Shown here: positions 43,332-53,980 of the stretch, in pieces
Numbering within the stretch: the stretch's first letter is position 1
Layout of the letters: each line of letters begins with the position of its first letter
NCBI RefSeq assembly: GCF_009928525.1
Contig: NZ_JAABOK010000016.1
Span: forward strand, 1 to 64,000
Length of the DNA: 64,000 nucleotides
Source of the DNA: Chitinophaga solisilvae
GTDB taxonomy: Bacteria > Bacteroidota > Bacteroidia > Chitinophagales > Chitinophagaceae
Reading direction: 5' to 3'
Translations under genes and position numbers: made by a program
The notes under the pieces: model-generated
The model's input: only the letters and a program-made list of their open reading frames with translations
Database searches by the model: none
Told to the model about the DNA's origin: nothing

Positions 43332-46300
43332 TTATTGGCCTGCCGTATATCTCTTTTTCCAGAAACCCTTTCCTCCGCCGGACGCATGTCCGTTATGGTG
43401 AGCAGCAGTGCTGCCTGTTTCCTGATGCTGCGGAACCGGCAGCGGCAAAGGTTCTCTGGTATGAGAGAGTTGACGTATATCCGTTCCTGTGGTAACGATC
43501 ACATGTACATTGGTGCCGCCGTCGGCGAAGCAGTTAAGTCCTGCTACCGCCGGAGAAGCATTCCAGCTGCGCCGCTCCCGGCTGAACTCAAACGGAGATG
43601 CCGACAGGTCATAATGCCGCATCGCCTGCTGTCCTGATAAAAACGGCACCTGTTCGCGGTGGTGCAGCATCAGCAGTACTTTTATCAGACCAGCCATTCC
43701 TTCCGCGCATAACGGATGACCAATGTTCGGTTTGATACAACCCAGGCCGCACGGCACTTTCAGGCCATTGCGATATACTTCGCCGATGGCTTTCAGCTCC
43801 AGCAGGTCCGTCACCTCTGTGCCGGAGCCGTTTGCCTCTATGTAACTGATATCTGTTGCATGGTAGCCGCTACGCTGCAATGCCTGCTGCATCACTTCTT
43901 TCTGCGCCTGCAGGTTCGGGCTGGCCGGGCCGGGTGTACGACCGTCGTTATTCACGGCGACCGCGCGGATAACGCCGTAGATACGATCGCCTGCTGCTTC
44001 CGCATCTTCCATCCGCTTCAGCATCACCATGCCTGCCCCTTCGGACAGCAACACACCGGAAGCCCTTTCATCAAACACATGGAAGAAGCCGCTGTTATTC
44101 AGCAAACCACGCTGTCCGAATAAATGCAACGCTGCGCCGCCTTCCAGCAGACTAACTCCTCCCGCCAACGCAGTATCTATGTCTCCGGTTTGCAGCGCCT
44201 GGCAGGCCATATGCAAAGACACCAGCGCGCTGGAGCAGGCAGTATCCACTACCACTGCAGGACCGCGCAGGTCAAAAAACTGGCTGATGTTGGCAGCCAG
44301 GTAATTTTGTCCTACCGCCACTACCGGATTGCGGGCGGCTGATAATGCTGCTGTTGACGGCTGATGATGACTGCGGCCTCCAATGTATACCCCTGTGCGG
44401 CTGCCTTTGAATTCGGTATGGCGATAACCGGCATGGTATACCACCCGCAGACTTTCTTCCAGCAACAGCAACGCCTGGGGGTCCATCGCTGCTGCATCTG
44501 CCGGCGGTATTAAAAAGAAACCGGCGTCTATCGTTTTCCTGTTTCCGAGTATGCCGCCATAAACGGGCTGCCCCTCCTGTGTAACATTTACCTGCGTAAT
44601 TCCGCTGCGGCCGCCAGATAACAGATCCCAATAGGCATCCAGGTTATCAGCGCCCGCAAAGCGGCACGACATACCCACTACGGCAATATCGCCGGAAGGG
44701 CGCGCCGGCGGCGGCTGCCGGCGTACAGTGGCCACCGGCGCCGTAACAGCGGCAGGGGGCAGTATGGCATCTTCAGGAGTATGCTCTCCGGCGAGATGCG
44801 CCAGCGCTGCGCCATGATGCGTTACCAGCCAGCCGGACAGCGACGATAAAGTCGGGTATTCATATAACAGCGACGGGTCCAGCGGTGCGGGTATTTCCTG
44901 GTTGATCCGGCGCAGCAGCTGCGCCAGCAGAATCGAGTCTACCCCATAATCCTGGAACACAGTATCTGTATCCAGTTTACTGACAGGTATTTTCAATTCC
45001 CTGCTGAACAATTCCAGCAACCACTGCGTAATGGCTGACGGATGCGCAACACTGCTACCGGGTTCCTGTTTAATTCCTTCCCGTACAGGAACAATTACCT
45101 GCGAACGGCTTAGTAAACGGTGTGGCGCGAATACCTGCGGATCAGCTATGGCCGCCATTATTACCCCACGGCGACCACTTTGCAATACCTGGTCCAGCAA
45201 GGACAGTCCTTCTGTATTCAATAAAGTCAGCAAGCCGCTGTCCTGGTATGCTTTTGATGTAGCCTCGCCCATTCCCGTTTCTTTCCAGCTGGGCCATTGT
45301 ATGCTGACCAGCGGGCTGGCGCCGGTGTGGGCGGCAGACAAATAATCCATGTAGGCGTTCCCCATGACATAATCGCTCTGACCTGCACCCAGCGAGGGTA
45401 TGATTGCTGACACGGAAGAAAACAACACAAAGCAGCGCAGGGAGCGGTCACGGAAAATGCTGTACAGCGCGTCCAGTCCGGCTACTTTCGGAGACATGAC
45501 CGCTTCCATATCTTCCTTACGTTTACGGATAAACGCCGGATCCCGGAAGTCCATGCTGCCGGCGCTGTGAATGACCCCGGCAATACGCCCCAGTGTCTTT
45601 TCCAGCTGTGCCAGCTGCTGTTCCAGGGCTGGCCTGTCTGTAAGCGGCGTATTAATCACTTCTACCTCCGCTCCCAGCCTGGTCAGCGATACCAGCCTGG
45701 GATCGTCCGGTGACAGCCGCTGACGGCCCAGCAGTATTAATTTTTTTACGCCATAGCGTGTAATAAAATGTTCTGCGCAGAGATAACCGATGCCACGTGT
45801 GCCGCCGGTAATCAGCAACGCTTCCTCCGGATGGAATTGTAAGCGACCGGCATCTTCCGCCGGTGGCAGTGAAACTTCTGACAATACAGCTTGGTAACGC
45901 ACGCCATCGCGGTAAGCAATGGCTATCTCTTCACCGGCATGATGATATTCCTGTGCAATCAATGCTGCCAGCTCGTTGTCCGGCAGATCCGGGGTTGCAT
46001 CCATATGGCGGGAACGCAGCTGCCGATACTCGCTTTGCAACATGCGGAATAAACCCGCCGCGAAAGCGCCGCCCGGACGCACGCCGGCATCGGGAAACGC
46101 TTCCAGGCCACGGCTTACTGCCAGCAGCAGGCCGCTATTCTCCCTCGCTTCCTCTGTCAGCTGTTGCAGCACTGGCAGCCAGCGGTCCATAGATACCGGT
46201 TGCACGCTGCATCCTGTAAGATCAATACAGCCGCTGTATCCCGTATTATTAAATGTGGTTGTTGTGCTGATATTCAAAATATAACTGCCGGAGAAGTGGG

Positions 46301-49300
46301 CAGCCAGTGCCGCTGCCAGTCGTTGCGTATCCTCGGCGGCAATAATGATGACCGGCTGCGTGACCGCAGTAGCAGACGTAATCTCCGTTGCTTCTTCCCA
46401 TTGTTTCTCCAGGAAAAAGGCGCGACGCCCTACTGCCTGAATTTCGTTTGTGCGTTCCTGTGGTAAAGGCATCGCAGGCAGGGAAGACAGCATATCCGGT
46501 ATCCAGTAACGTTCACGGGCAAACGGATAAGCAGGAAGACTTATCTTCCGGGGTTTTACAGCATCATACAATTGCTCCCAGTCAAATGAGAACCCTTTCA
46601 CCCAGAGTTCCAGCAGTTTATCATACTTCCCTTTCCGGATCCAGGCATCGATGGTATGCTGCATGTCTTCATCGGCAGTGAACAGGCTCCAGGTGTCTTT
46701 ATTACCTTTGGCCCTTCCTCGGTAACATTGCAGGATAGCGGGTTCTCCGGCTATATACTGTGTTAGTTTCTCCTGCAGCGACTGTACCGAACTAACGATA
46801 AACCCTGTACGTTCTTCCATAACTTCCCGGCCTGTCTGCAGCGTATACGCTATACGGGACAGATCTTCCGCCGTCAGCCCTTCCTGCTGCACAAAAGACA
46901 ACAGCTGCTCCGCCAGCTGTTTAAGCTCTGCTTCGTATCTGGCTGACAGTACAATCATTACAGGGTGACTGCTGTTATATGCAGGAGCAGATGCAGCAGG
47001 AACATATTCTTCCACGATGATATGCGCATTGCTGCCGCCGGCGCCGAATGCAGAGATACCCGCCAGCCGGGGATACTCCGCTGTGCGCCCGTTGATTTCA
47101 ATCACCGGGCGCTCCCAGCTGCCGCCCGTCTGCTGTACAAAGAATGGGGAAGCGCCGAAATCAATATGCGGGTTCAGGCTGGCAGCATGCAGGGAAGGCG
47201 CCAGGTAGCGGTGCTTCATCTGCAGTAATACTTTGGTGAGTCCTGCAATACCTGCGGCGCTTTCGCAATGGCCGATATTTGATTTAACGGCTCCGATCGC
47301 ACAGAACTGCGTATCGGCAGTATGCTCACGGAAAGCCTTGCTCAATCCTGTAATCTCTATCGGGTCGCCCAGGGAAGTCCCTGTCCCGTGCGCTTCAATA
47401 TAGCTGATCATACGGGCATCCAGTCCGGCTTCATTCAGCGCCTGTTTAATGACTGCTGCCTGGGCATTAGGATTCGGAACCGTATAGCCATTGGTTTTAC
47501 CGCCGTGGTTCACAGCGGTGCCACGGATCACGCCATAGATATGATCGTTGTCAGCAATAGCTTTATCGAGCGGTTTCAGCAGCACTGCGCCGATGCCTTC
47601 TCCCGGAACATAGCCATCACCGCCGGCTCCGAAGCTTTCACATTTTCCGTTGGCAGACACAAATTTGCCCTGTCCGAGCATCAGGTATTTGTTCGGATGT
47701 ACAGATACATTGACCCCACCGGCAACCGCCACCTCGCACTCGCCCAGCTGCAGGCTTTTACAGGCCAGGTGCAGGGCGGTAAGGGAAGAAGAACACATCG
47801 TATCTATAGCCATGCTGGGCCCGTGGAAATTGCAGTAATAAGATACCCGGTTGGCGATAGAAGAAGGATTACCCGGAATAGCGAGCGGATACCCCATAGC
47901 AGTCAGCTGCGCACCATAGAGCTGGTATTCTTCGTACATCACACCGACAAAAACACCGGCACTTTTCTGAAGCGATGCCAGCCGGTCGCGCGTGTATCCT
48001 GCATCTTCGAGGGTTTCATATACACATTGCAGGAACAGGCGCTCCTGCGGATCTATCATTTCAGCTTCTCTGGGAGAAATATTAAAGAACAACGGATCGA
48101 ACTCCTCTACGCCATTCACAAATCCGCCCCACTTACTATATGTTTTCCCTGGCTTATGTTTATCTTCATCAAAATACAACCGGTAATCCCAGCGCCCGGC
48201 AGGAATCTCTGTCACGCTGTCTTTCCCTCCTTTCAGATTTTCCCAGAACTGCCGTACATTATCCGCGCCGGGATAACGGCCAGCCAGGCCAATCACCGCA
48301 ATTTCCGGGAAGGTGGCTTTCGTTTCCTTTGCAGCTGGAGATGATGTAACCGCAAAGCGCCGGCGTCTGCTGCTGCTCTGCTGTACAGCCTGTTGCAGGA
48401 GTGCTTTCCCGGCTGCCGGTGATTTCGTATAATCGTCAGCGTTATCATCAGTATGCAACAGTTTTGTGAGTGCGCTCTCGTAAGCATGCAGGAAGTATCG
48501 TGTCAGCTCACGGATATTCTGGTATTCAAAGAACAGTGTTTTTGACAGCGAGCCGAATACCTGCTCCAGGTGATTGGTGAGCTGCAGCACCATGATAGAG
48601 TCGATCCCGTAATTTTCAAAGGGAGCGTCTGCATCGATAGCATCAGCCGGTAGTTTAATGACTGCTGAGAGCAGCTCCTTCAAATACCTGACAGCCTTTT
48701 CTTCTGTGTTATCGCGGGTGGCGACAGCCGGCAATGGTTCCTGTTCCGGTGTGGTGGCTGCCGGCCTTTGCTGCACCATAGCGCGTATCCTGTGCAGGTC
48801 GCCGGCCATGACCATTACCTGGGCATTATCACCAGCCATACTGCTGTAAAATGCCTGTATGCCATCAACAGTATCCATCGCCACAATACCCATATCACGT
48901 TCCCAGATACCTGCCTTGGCTGCATCTACCTGCATACCGCCATCTTTCCACAGCGGCCAGTTAACAGATAGCGTTTTACCCTGCCGCCGGCCGCTGGCAG
49001 TCAGCTCCTGCCGGTAAAGGGCATACGCATCCATAAAGGCATTGGCAGCGGCATAGTCGGCCTGGCCTACATTGCCGGTAACACCGGTACCGGAAGAGAA
49101 GCAGACAAAGAAATCAAGCGGCAGCTGCCGGGTGGCTTCATCCAGGTGTATCAGCCCTGCTGCCTTTGGTGATAAAACATCCAGCAGTTCAGCAGTTGTT
49201 TTCTTCAGTATAAAACTGTCGCGCAGTACACCAGCGCTATGAATGATGCCATCCAGGCGGTTATAGCGGGCTATAATATGCTGCACCAGTTCTTCCGCCT

Positions 49301-52300
49301 GTTGCGGATCGCTTATATCTGCCTGCAGATAAATCCGGTTGCCGGTAAGCAGTGTTTCTTTTTCGGGAGATAAAACAGAACGGCCGCACAGGATAACCGT
49401 TGCATCCGGCGCTGCTGCGGTAATAGCTTCGGCAAACAGGGCGCCCAGACCGCCGGCGCCGCCGGTGATCAGATACACGCCATCATGCTTCCAGGGAAGT
49501 GCTGCCGGCTGTTCCGGTGTGGTGATTTCGTTCCATGACAAAATCAACCTGCGATCATCTTCATAACGGATATGTGCATCCGTAAAGCATTGCGCATCCT
49601 GCTGCAACTTATTCATACATGCAGCAGTATCTGTTACCGCAGGCATGCTGATACACTGTCCGGCAAACAACGGATTTTCCAGCCGGGCAGTATTAAGCAG
49701 CCCTGCCAGTCCGGCAAGCGGCCGCTCTTCCGGCTGATCGCCTGTCAGCAGCTGCAGCAGTACTTTCTTTCCGGGCCTACCCAGAAATATGCGCTGAATG
49801 ATCTGCAGCAACTGTACGGCATACTGTGAAAAACGCTGATCCATTGCCGGCGTATCGCTGGTCAGTACCTGATACTGTATACCTGCGGGAATGCAATGCT
49901 CATCAATACCTGCAAGACCACAATTAATTACCAGACGTTGTTCGTAATCAGACAGCGGTAGCTGCGGTACAGCTTCCTGTGCTATCCAGAATGGCCGGGC
50001 CAGCAATACGCCATTGGCTGCCGGGGCTGCCACACTTTCAACAGCCCTGGCTGACAGCCCTTTCAGGCTTACGCATATTTCCCCGTTCTCTTTACACAGG
50101 TCAATATCTGATTGCCGCAAGGTACCGGTATCACGGGAACGGATATACGCCCACGTCACGGCTTCGCAATTATCGTATATCTCCATAGCATCCAGCGCAA
50201 AAGGCAATGCAGCTCCCTGTCCTGCCGCATCCGTAAAAAGCGCTACTGATGCCTGCAAGGCGGCATCCATCAGGGCAGGATGCAGCGGGTATTGCTGCCG
50301 GGTATCTGCAATCGCGGAGGGCAGTGTCAGTCTTGCGAGCACTTCTCCAGTTCCGGCATAAATATTTTCTACTGCTTTATGTCCCGGTCCATAGCGGAAA
50401 CCAGCAGTATCAAATTTTTCATACAGCTCAGCGCCTGACAGCTGATGAGGACAGCGGTCCCTCACTGCTGACAAATCCCATACAGCAGCCTGCGTCGCCG
50501 CCACAAGTATACCACGGCCCTGCGAATGCACTACTGCAGACCCGCCTGCTGCTTCAGTATATACTTCATATCCCAGCTCCCCGTTATCTTCCTGATAAAC
50601 GCCTGTATGCACCGACACCGGCTGATTGTCCGCTACTAACGGGGTCGCCCATACGATATTCTTAAAGTGCAGTGCCATACCTTCCTGCTGTTCCAGCCCT
50701 GTTGCATATGATACCGCAGCACGCGCCATTTCCAGGTAGGCCACACCGGGGAGTATACGACGGCCCTGTACCACATGGTCGGCCAGGAAAAATTCATTCC
50801 CGCTGAAGGTACTGCTGTAGCGCTGTTCAGACAGGTCGGATGTATTCCGGTGCAACAGCGGGTGAAGTACAGCAACGGCTGGTTGTCCGGTTGACAAAGA
50901 CGGATCATGTTCCGGTATCCAGTAACGTTCACGGGCAAACGGATATGCCGGAAGGCTAATGCGCTGCGGATGTCCGGAGGGGTATAACAATAACCAGTCT
51001 ATCTCCAGTCCTTTCACCCATAATTCTGCCGCCTTTTTCAGCTGTCCCTTCTGTAACCATTGCCTCACCAGCATTCCCCAGTCTTCATCACCAGAAAACA
51101 GCTGCAGCATGTCCTGGCCTGCCTTTACCTGTCCTTCAGCAATACCGGGGATGTTTGTCTGCCCCTTTACAAATGCCTGCAGTTGTTCTATCAGTCCTGC
51201 CACATCTTCCATCATGAACACCACCCGTTGCTCCAGTGCTACACGGCCTGTTTGCAGTGTAAATGCGAGATCGGCAGGATGGATCGCTTCCGGATAATGC
51301 TGTAACCGCTGCAGCAACCTGCCCGCATAGGCCAGCAGGCGTTCCCGGTTCTTAGCCGACAACGGCACCAGGTAACGGCCGGAAACAGGCTGCGGGGACG
51401 GAGTTGCAGCGGCAGGAATATATTCTTCAAGGATAACATGTGCATTGGTGCCGGTAGCGCCGAATGAGCTGACGGCCGCGCGGCGGGGCAACAGCTGTAC
51501 GCCGGCTTCCGTCATTATTTGCGGCGCATGCCATACTGCCTTCTCCTGTTGTACATAAAACGGAGAAGAGGCAAAATCGATGTAAGGATTCAGCTCCTGC
51601 GCATGCAGTGAAGGTGTCAGCGTTTTATGATATAACTGCAACACAGCCTTTGACAGGCCGGAGATACCGGCTGCCGCTTCCGCATGGCCTATATTCGATT
51701 TTACGGAACCGATGGCGCAATACTGTTTATCAGCAGTATATTGTCCGTAAGCCTTTACCAGACCCTGTATCTCTATCGGATCTCCCAGCGAAGTACCCGT
51801 GCCATGCGCTTCCACATAGGAGATGGTACGCGGATGGATGCCTGTCTTCTCCAGACAGGATACAATCATATCCGCCTGTGCCACCGGGCTGGGCACTGTA
51901 ATTCCGCTGGCAGTGCCGCCATGATTGATGCTGCTGCCTTTGATAACGGCGTAAATATGGTCATGGTCCTGTATCGCCTGCTGCAGGGGTTTTAGTAACA
52001 CCGCCGCAGCGCACTCACCGGAAACATAGCCATCGCCGTCTTTTCCGAAAGTATGGCAATAACCGTCGCTGGAATGCATGTCTGATAATCCGTAAGACAG
52101 GTACTTACCCGGATGCAGCGCCAGGTTAACACCGCCGGCCAGCGCCACGCTGCTTTCTCCGTTACGTATACTTTCCAGCGCCAGGTGCATGGCAACGAGG
52201 GAGGAAGAACAAACGGTATCAACTGCCATACTGGGGCCATGAAAATTGCAGCAGTATGAAACGCGGTTGGCAATAGGCGCATAGTTCAATGACAGGGGAA

Positions 52301-53969
52301 ATTTGTTTCCCGCGGCCATAGAAGCGGCTCCTATCAGCGCATAATCTTTGTGCATCACACCCACAAAAACACCTACCTTATTTCGTTTATCAGTACCTGT
52401 CAGCATTTTAGGCGTATAGCCCGCATCTTCCATGGTTTCCCAGCAGACTTCAAGAAACTGCCGTTCCTGCGGGTCCATGATTTCTGCTTCTCTCGGAGAT
52501 ATTTTAAAAAAGGCAGGATCAAAGCGGTCCACATCTTTCATGAAGCCGCCCCACCTGGAAATCTGTTTTCCCGAAGGGGATTTCAATCCTTCATAAGTAC
52601 GCCAGTTCCATCGCTCCTGCGGCACTTCCGTTATACAGTCCTTGCCGTTCATCAGGTTTTCCCAGAAGGTAGCTATATCTTCAGCGCCGGGATACCGGCC
52701 GGCAATACCAATAACGGCTATATCGGTAACGGCTGTACGCTGAGGCTGAAGCGGAGGTTCGTGTTCAGGTACCTGCGCTGTCACTACCGGAGACTGTACT
52801 GCCGTAACCGGCACTGTGACAGTTTGCTGGCCGAAGCTGGCCGGATAGCTGCCGGTAAGATATGCCGCCAGTGTGGTAATGGTCGTGTATTCAAATAACA
52901 GCGTAGGCGATAGTGCTGTTCCTGTTTTCTTTTCAATTTCCTGTACCAGCTCGAGCAACCCTGGCGAGTCCAGGCCCATTTCATAGTATCCCGAATGTAT
53001 ATCTATCAGATGCGCGGGCCGGTTCAGCCGCTGCGCCAGCAGTTCTTTCAGAAATGCTGCGGCATCGCCGGAATCAGCCGTTTGCAGATGCGGGTTCACC
53101 GGAGCTGTAGCAGCGGTTGTAACAGGGATTGCCGGTCTGTCATCCCCGTTCATCAGTGCAGCATCTCTGACGAGCTTATTGGTAAAGTTGCGGAGTTCTC
53201 CTACCTTATTGCCGGCAGCGTCAAAAAATTCCATCGTGATGGCCAGCAATTCATCTTTACGTATAGCCGACGACGTAAGTACGCGGGTAAAACAGCTTTC
53301 GCCCAGTAATGCGGCAGCCCGGAATGATTCCATGGAAAGCGGCAGGAACAGGCGTTCTTCTCCGTTCATCAGCGGAGCAAACAGTAAGGCGCTGCCGGCG
53401 CCGCTGCCATCTATCAGCACAGGGTTGAACATATAGGCATCTGCAGTCTGCAATGCCTCTTCTCCGAGCATGGCGTGTACCACAATACCGGTATCAGTAT
53501 GAAATATTTTTCCATCGGCTTTCATAAAACCGGTGTGCAGCATATCGCGACTGCGGCAGGCTGCATAGATGTCTTCCAGATCAATAACAACGGCAGCGGT
53601 TTGTTCCAGGGTGGCGATGTCCAGGGTTTCTGTAAATACCAGCGGCGCTGTTTGCCGCATGGTAGCGGTAACATACCGCTTCTTTACAGCATCTGGCTTT
53701 TGCTGCCGGCCTTCTATCAATACCTGCCACTGCCCTGTCTGTTGTGCTGTACAGGTAATATCCAGTAACACAGGTATTTCCTCATTCACAATAAGCGGAT
53801 GATAAATACTGAGATGCTGTAGCTCAAGTTGATTATACTGGTAGCCCTGCTCCCGGAAGAGCTGGTACAGCAGGTCTATATAGGCCAGTCCGGGAAGCAG
53901 CGACTGCCCGTAGACTTTATGATCGCGTAATATGGGATGATCGATATTTATCAGCAATTGGTCTTTCAT
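43332..53969 (-). CDS. Trans-AT polyketide synthase PKS3: DH-ACP-KS-DH-KR-ACP-KS-KR-ACP-KS0
   Basis: 3545 residues. Order: DH (1-270; His17, Gly21, Pro26, Asp187, with Asn instead of His in NPVLID); ACP (Ser335); KS (415-850; Cys587, His722, His762); DH (1034-1310; His1065, Gly1069, Pro1074, Asp1235); KR (pseudo-KR from 1311, NADPH motif TGGAGGLG at 1502, Tyr1639); ACP (Ser1791); KS (1888-2322; Cys2059, His2194, His2234); KR (TGGTRGIG at 2721, Tyr2867); ACP (Ser3012); KS0 (3093-3500; Cys3245, Asn3380 for His, His3418). No AT, methyltransferase or ER is present. It should add two C2 units: one made an alkene in-line, one reduced to hydroxyl and then dehydrated by the DH of PKS4. The last block is nearly identical to the end of PKS2. 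Confidence 0.96.
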   Translation of the reverse strand: MKDQLLINIDHPILRDHKVYGQSLLPGLAYIDLLYQLFREQGYQYNQLELQHLSIYHPLIVNEEIPVLLDITCTAQQTGQWQVLIEGRQQKPDAVKKRYVTATMRQTAPLVFTETLDIATLEQTAAVVIDLEDIYAACRSRDMLHTGFMKADGKIFHTDTGIVVHAMLGEEALQTADAYMFNPVLIDGSGAGSALLFAPLMNGEERLFLPLSMESFRAAALLGESCFTRVLTSSAIRKDELLAITMEFFDAAGNKVGELRNFTNKLVRDAALMNGDDRPAIPVTTAATAPVNPHLQTADSGDAAAFLKELLAQRLNRPAHLIDIHSGYYEMGLDSPGLLELVQEIEKKTGTALSPTLLFEYTTITTLAAYLTGSYPASFGQQTVTVPVTAVQSPVVTAQVPEHEPPLQPQRTAVTDIAVIGIAGRYPGAEDIATFWENLMNGKDCITEVPQERWNWRTYEGLKSPSGKQISRWGGFMKDVDRFDPAFFKISPREAEIMDPQERQFLEVCWETMEDAGYTPKMLTGTDKRNKVGVFVGVMHKDYALIGAASMAAGNKFPLSLNYAPIANRVSYCCNFHGPSMAVDTVCSSSLVAMHLALESIRNGESSVALAGGVNLALHPGKYLSYGLSDMHSSDGYCHTFGKDGDGYVSGECAAAVLLKPLQQAIQDHDHIYAVIKGSSINHGGTASGITVPSPVAQADMIVSCLEKTGIHPRTISYVEAHGTGTSLGDPIEIQGLVKAYGQYTADKQYCAIGSVKSNIGHAEAAAGISGLSKAVLQLYHKTLTPSLHAQELNPYIDFASSPFYVQQEKAVWHAPQIMTEAGVQLLPRRAAVSSFGATGTNAHVILEEYIPAAATPSPQPVSGRYLVPLSAKNRERLLAYAGRLLQRLQHYPEAIHPADLAFTLQTGRVALEQRVVFMMEDVAGLIEQLQAFVKGQTNIPGIAEGQVKAGQDMLQLFSGDEDWGMLVRQWLQKGQLKKAAELWVKGLEIDWLLLYPSGHPQRISLPAYPFARERYWIPEHDPSLSTGQPAVAVLHPLLHRNTSDLSEQRYSSTFSGNEFFLADHVVQGRRILPGVAYLEMARAAVSYATGLEQQEGMALHFKNIVWATPLVADNQPVSVHTGVYQEDNGELGYEVYTEAAGGSAVVHSQGRGILVAATQAAVWDLSAVRDRCPHQLSGAELYEKFDTAGFRYGPGHKAVENIYAGTGEVLARLTLPSAIADTRQQYPLHPALMDAALQASVALFTDAAGQGAALPFALDAMEIYDNCEAVTWAYIRSRDTGTLRQSDIDLCKENGEICVSLKGLSARAVESVAAPAANGVLLARPFWIAQEAVPQLPLSDYEQRLVINCGLAGIDEHCIPAGIQYQVLTSDTPAMDQRFSQYAVQLLQIIQRIFLGRPGKKVLLQLLTGDQPEERPLAGLAGLLNTARLENPLFAGQCISMPAVTDTAACMNKLQQDAQCFTDAHIRYEDDRRLILSWNEITTPEQPAALPWKHDGVYLITGGAGGLGALFAEAITAAAPDATVILCGRSVLSPEKETLLTGNRIYLQADISDPQQAEELVQHIIARYNRLDGIIHSAGVLRDSFILKKTTAELLDVLSPKAAGLIHLDEATRQLPLDFFVCFSSGTGVTGNVGQADYAAANAFMDAYALYRQELTASGRRQGKTLSVNWPLWKDGGMQVDAAKAGIWERDMGIVAMDTVDGIQAFYSSMAGDNAQVMVMAGDLHRIRAMVQQRPAATTPEQEPLPAVATRDNTEEKAVRYLKELLSAVIKLPADAIDADAPFENYGIDSIMVLQLTNHLEQVFGSLSKTLFFEYQNIRELTRYFLHAYESALTKLLHTDDNADDYTKSPAAGKALLQQAVQQSSSRRRRFAVTSSPAAKETKATFPEIAVIGLAGRYPGADNVRQFWENLKGGKDSVTEIPAGRWDYRLYFDEDKHKPGKTYSKWGGFVNGVEEFDPLFFNISPREAEMIDPQERLFLQCVYETLEDAGYTRDRLASLQKSAGVFVGVMYEEYQLYGAQLTAMGYPLAIPGNPSSIANRVSYYCNFHGPSMAIDTMCSSSLTALHLACKSLQLGECEVAVAGGVNVSVHPNKYLMLGQGKFVSANGKCESFGAGGDGYVPGEGIGAVLLKPLDKAIADNDHIYGVIRGTAVNHGGKTNGYTVPNPNAQAAVIKQALNEAGLDARMISYIEAHGTGTSLGDPIEITGLSKAFREHTADTQFCAIGAVKSNIGHCESAAGIAGLTKVLLQMKHRYLAPSLHAASLNPHIDFGASPFFVQQTGGSWERPVIEINGRTAEYPRLAGISAFGAGGSNAHIIVEEYVPAASAPAYNSSHPVMIVLSARYEAELKQLAEQLLSFVQQEGLTAEDLSRIAYTLQTGREVMEERTGFIVSSVQSLQEKLTQYIAGEPAILQCYRGRAKGNKDTWSLFTADEDMQHTIDAWIRKGKYDKLLELWVKGFSFDWEQLYDAVKPRKISLPAYPFARERYWIPDMLSSLPAMPLPQERTNEIQAVGRRAFFLEKQWEEATEITSATAVTQPVIIIAAEDTQRLAAALAAHFSGSYILNISTTTTFNNTGYSGCIDLTGCSVQPVSMDRWLPVLQQLTEEARENSGLLLAVSRGLEAFPDAGVRPGGAFAAGLFRMLQSEYRQLRSRHMDATPDLPDNELAALIAQEYHHAGEEIAIAYRDGVRYQAVLSEVSLPPAEDAGRLQFHPEEALLITGGTRGIGYLCAEHFITRYGVKKLILLGRQRLSPDDPRLVSLTRLGAEVEVINTPLTDRPALEQQLAQLEKTLGRIAGVIHSAGSMDFRDPAFIRKRKEDMEAVMSPKVAGLDALYSIFRDRSLRCFVLFSSVSAIIPSLGAGQSDYVMGNAYMDYLSAAHTGASPLVSIQWPSWKETGMGEATSKAYQDSGLLTLLNTEGLSLLDQVLQSGRRGVIMAAIADPQVFAPHRLLSRSQVIVPVREGIKQEPGSSVAHPSAITQWLLELFSRELKIPVSKLDTDTVFQDYGVDSILLAQLLRRINQEIPAPLDPSLLYEYPTLSSLSGWLVTHHGAALAHLAGEHTPEDAILPPAAVTAPVATVRRQPPPARPSGDIAVVGMSCRFAGADNLDAYWDLLSGGRSGITQVNVTQEGQPVYGGILGNRKTIDAGFFLIPPADAAAMDPQALLLLEESLRVVYHAGYRHTEFKGSRTGVYIGGRSHHQPSTAALSAARNPVVAVGQNYLAANISQFFDLRGPAVVVDTACSSALVSLHMACQALQTGDIDTALAGGVSLLEGGAALHLFGQRGLLNNSGFFHVFDERASGVLLSEGAGMVMLKRMEDAEAAGDRIYGVIRAVAVNNDGRTPGPASPNLQAQKEVMQQALQRSGYHATDISYIEANGSGTEVTDLLELKAIGEVYRNGLKVPCGLGCIKPNIGHPLCAEGMAGLIKVLLMLHHREQVPFLSGQQAMRHYDLSASPFEFSRERRSWNASPAVAGLNCFADGGTNVHVIVTTGTDIRQLSHTREPLPLPVPQHQETGSTAAHHNGHASGGGKGFWKKRYTAGQ
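43444..45038 (-). repeat. Duplicated ACP-KS0 block, copy in PKS3
   Basis: This segment and 54096-55690 are direct repeats offset by 10,652 bases. A 60-base sample (from 43503 and the matching place) shows one difference. Identity falls off abruptly at 43444 and gradually towards the preceding KR (to about 46430). It encodes ACP and KS0. Confidence 0.85.
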
Positions 53970-53980
53970 GATTTTTCTGA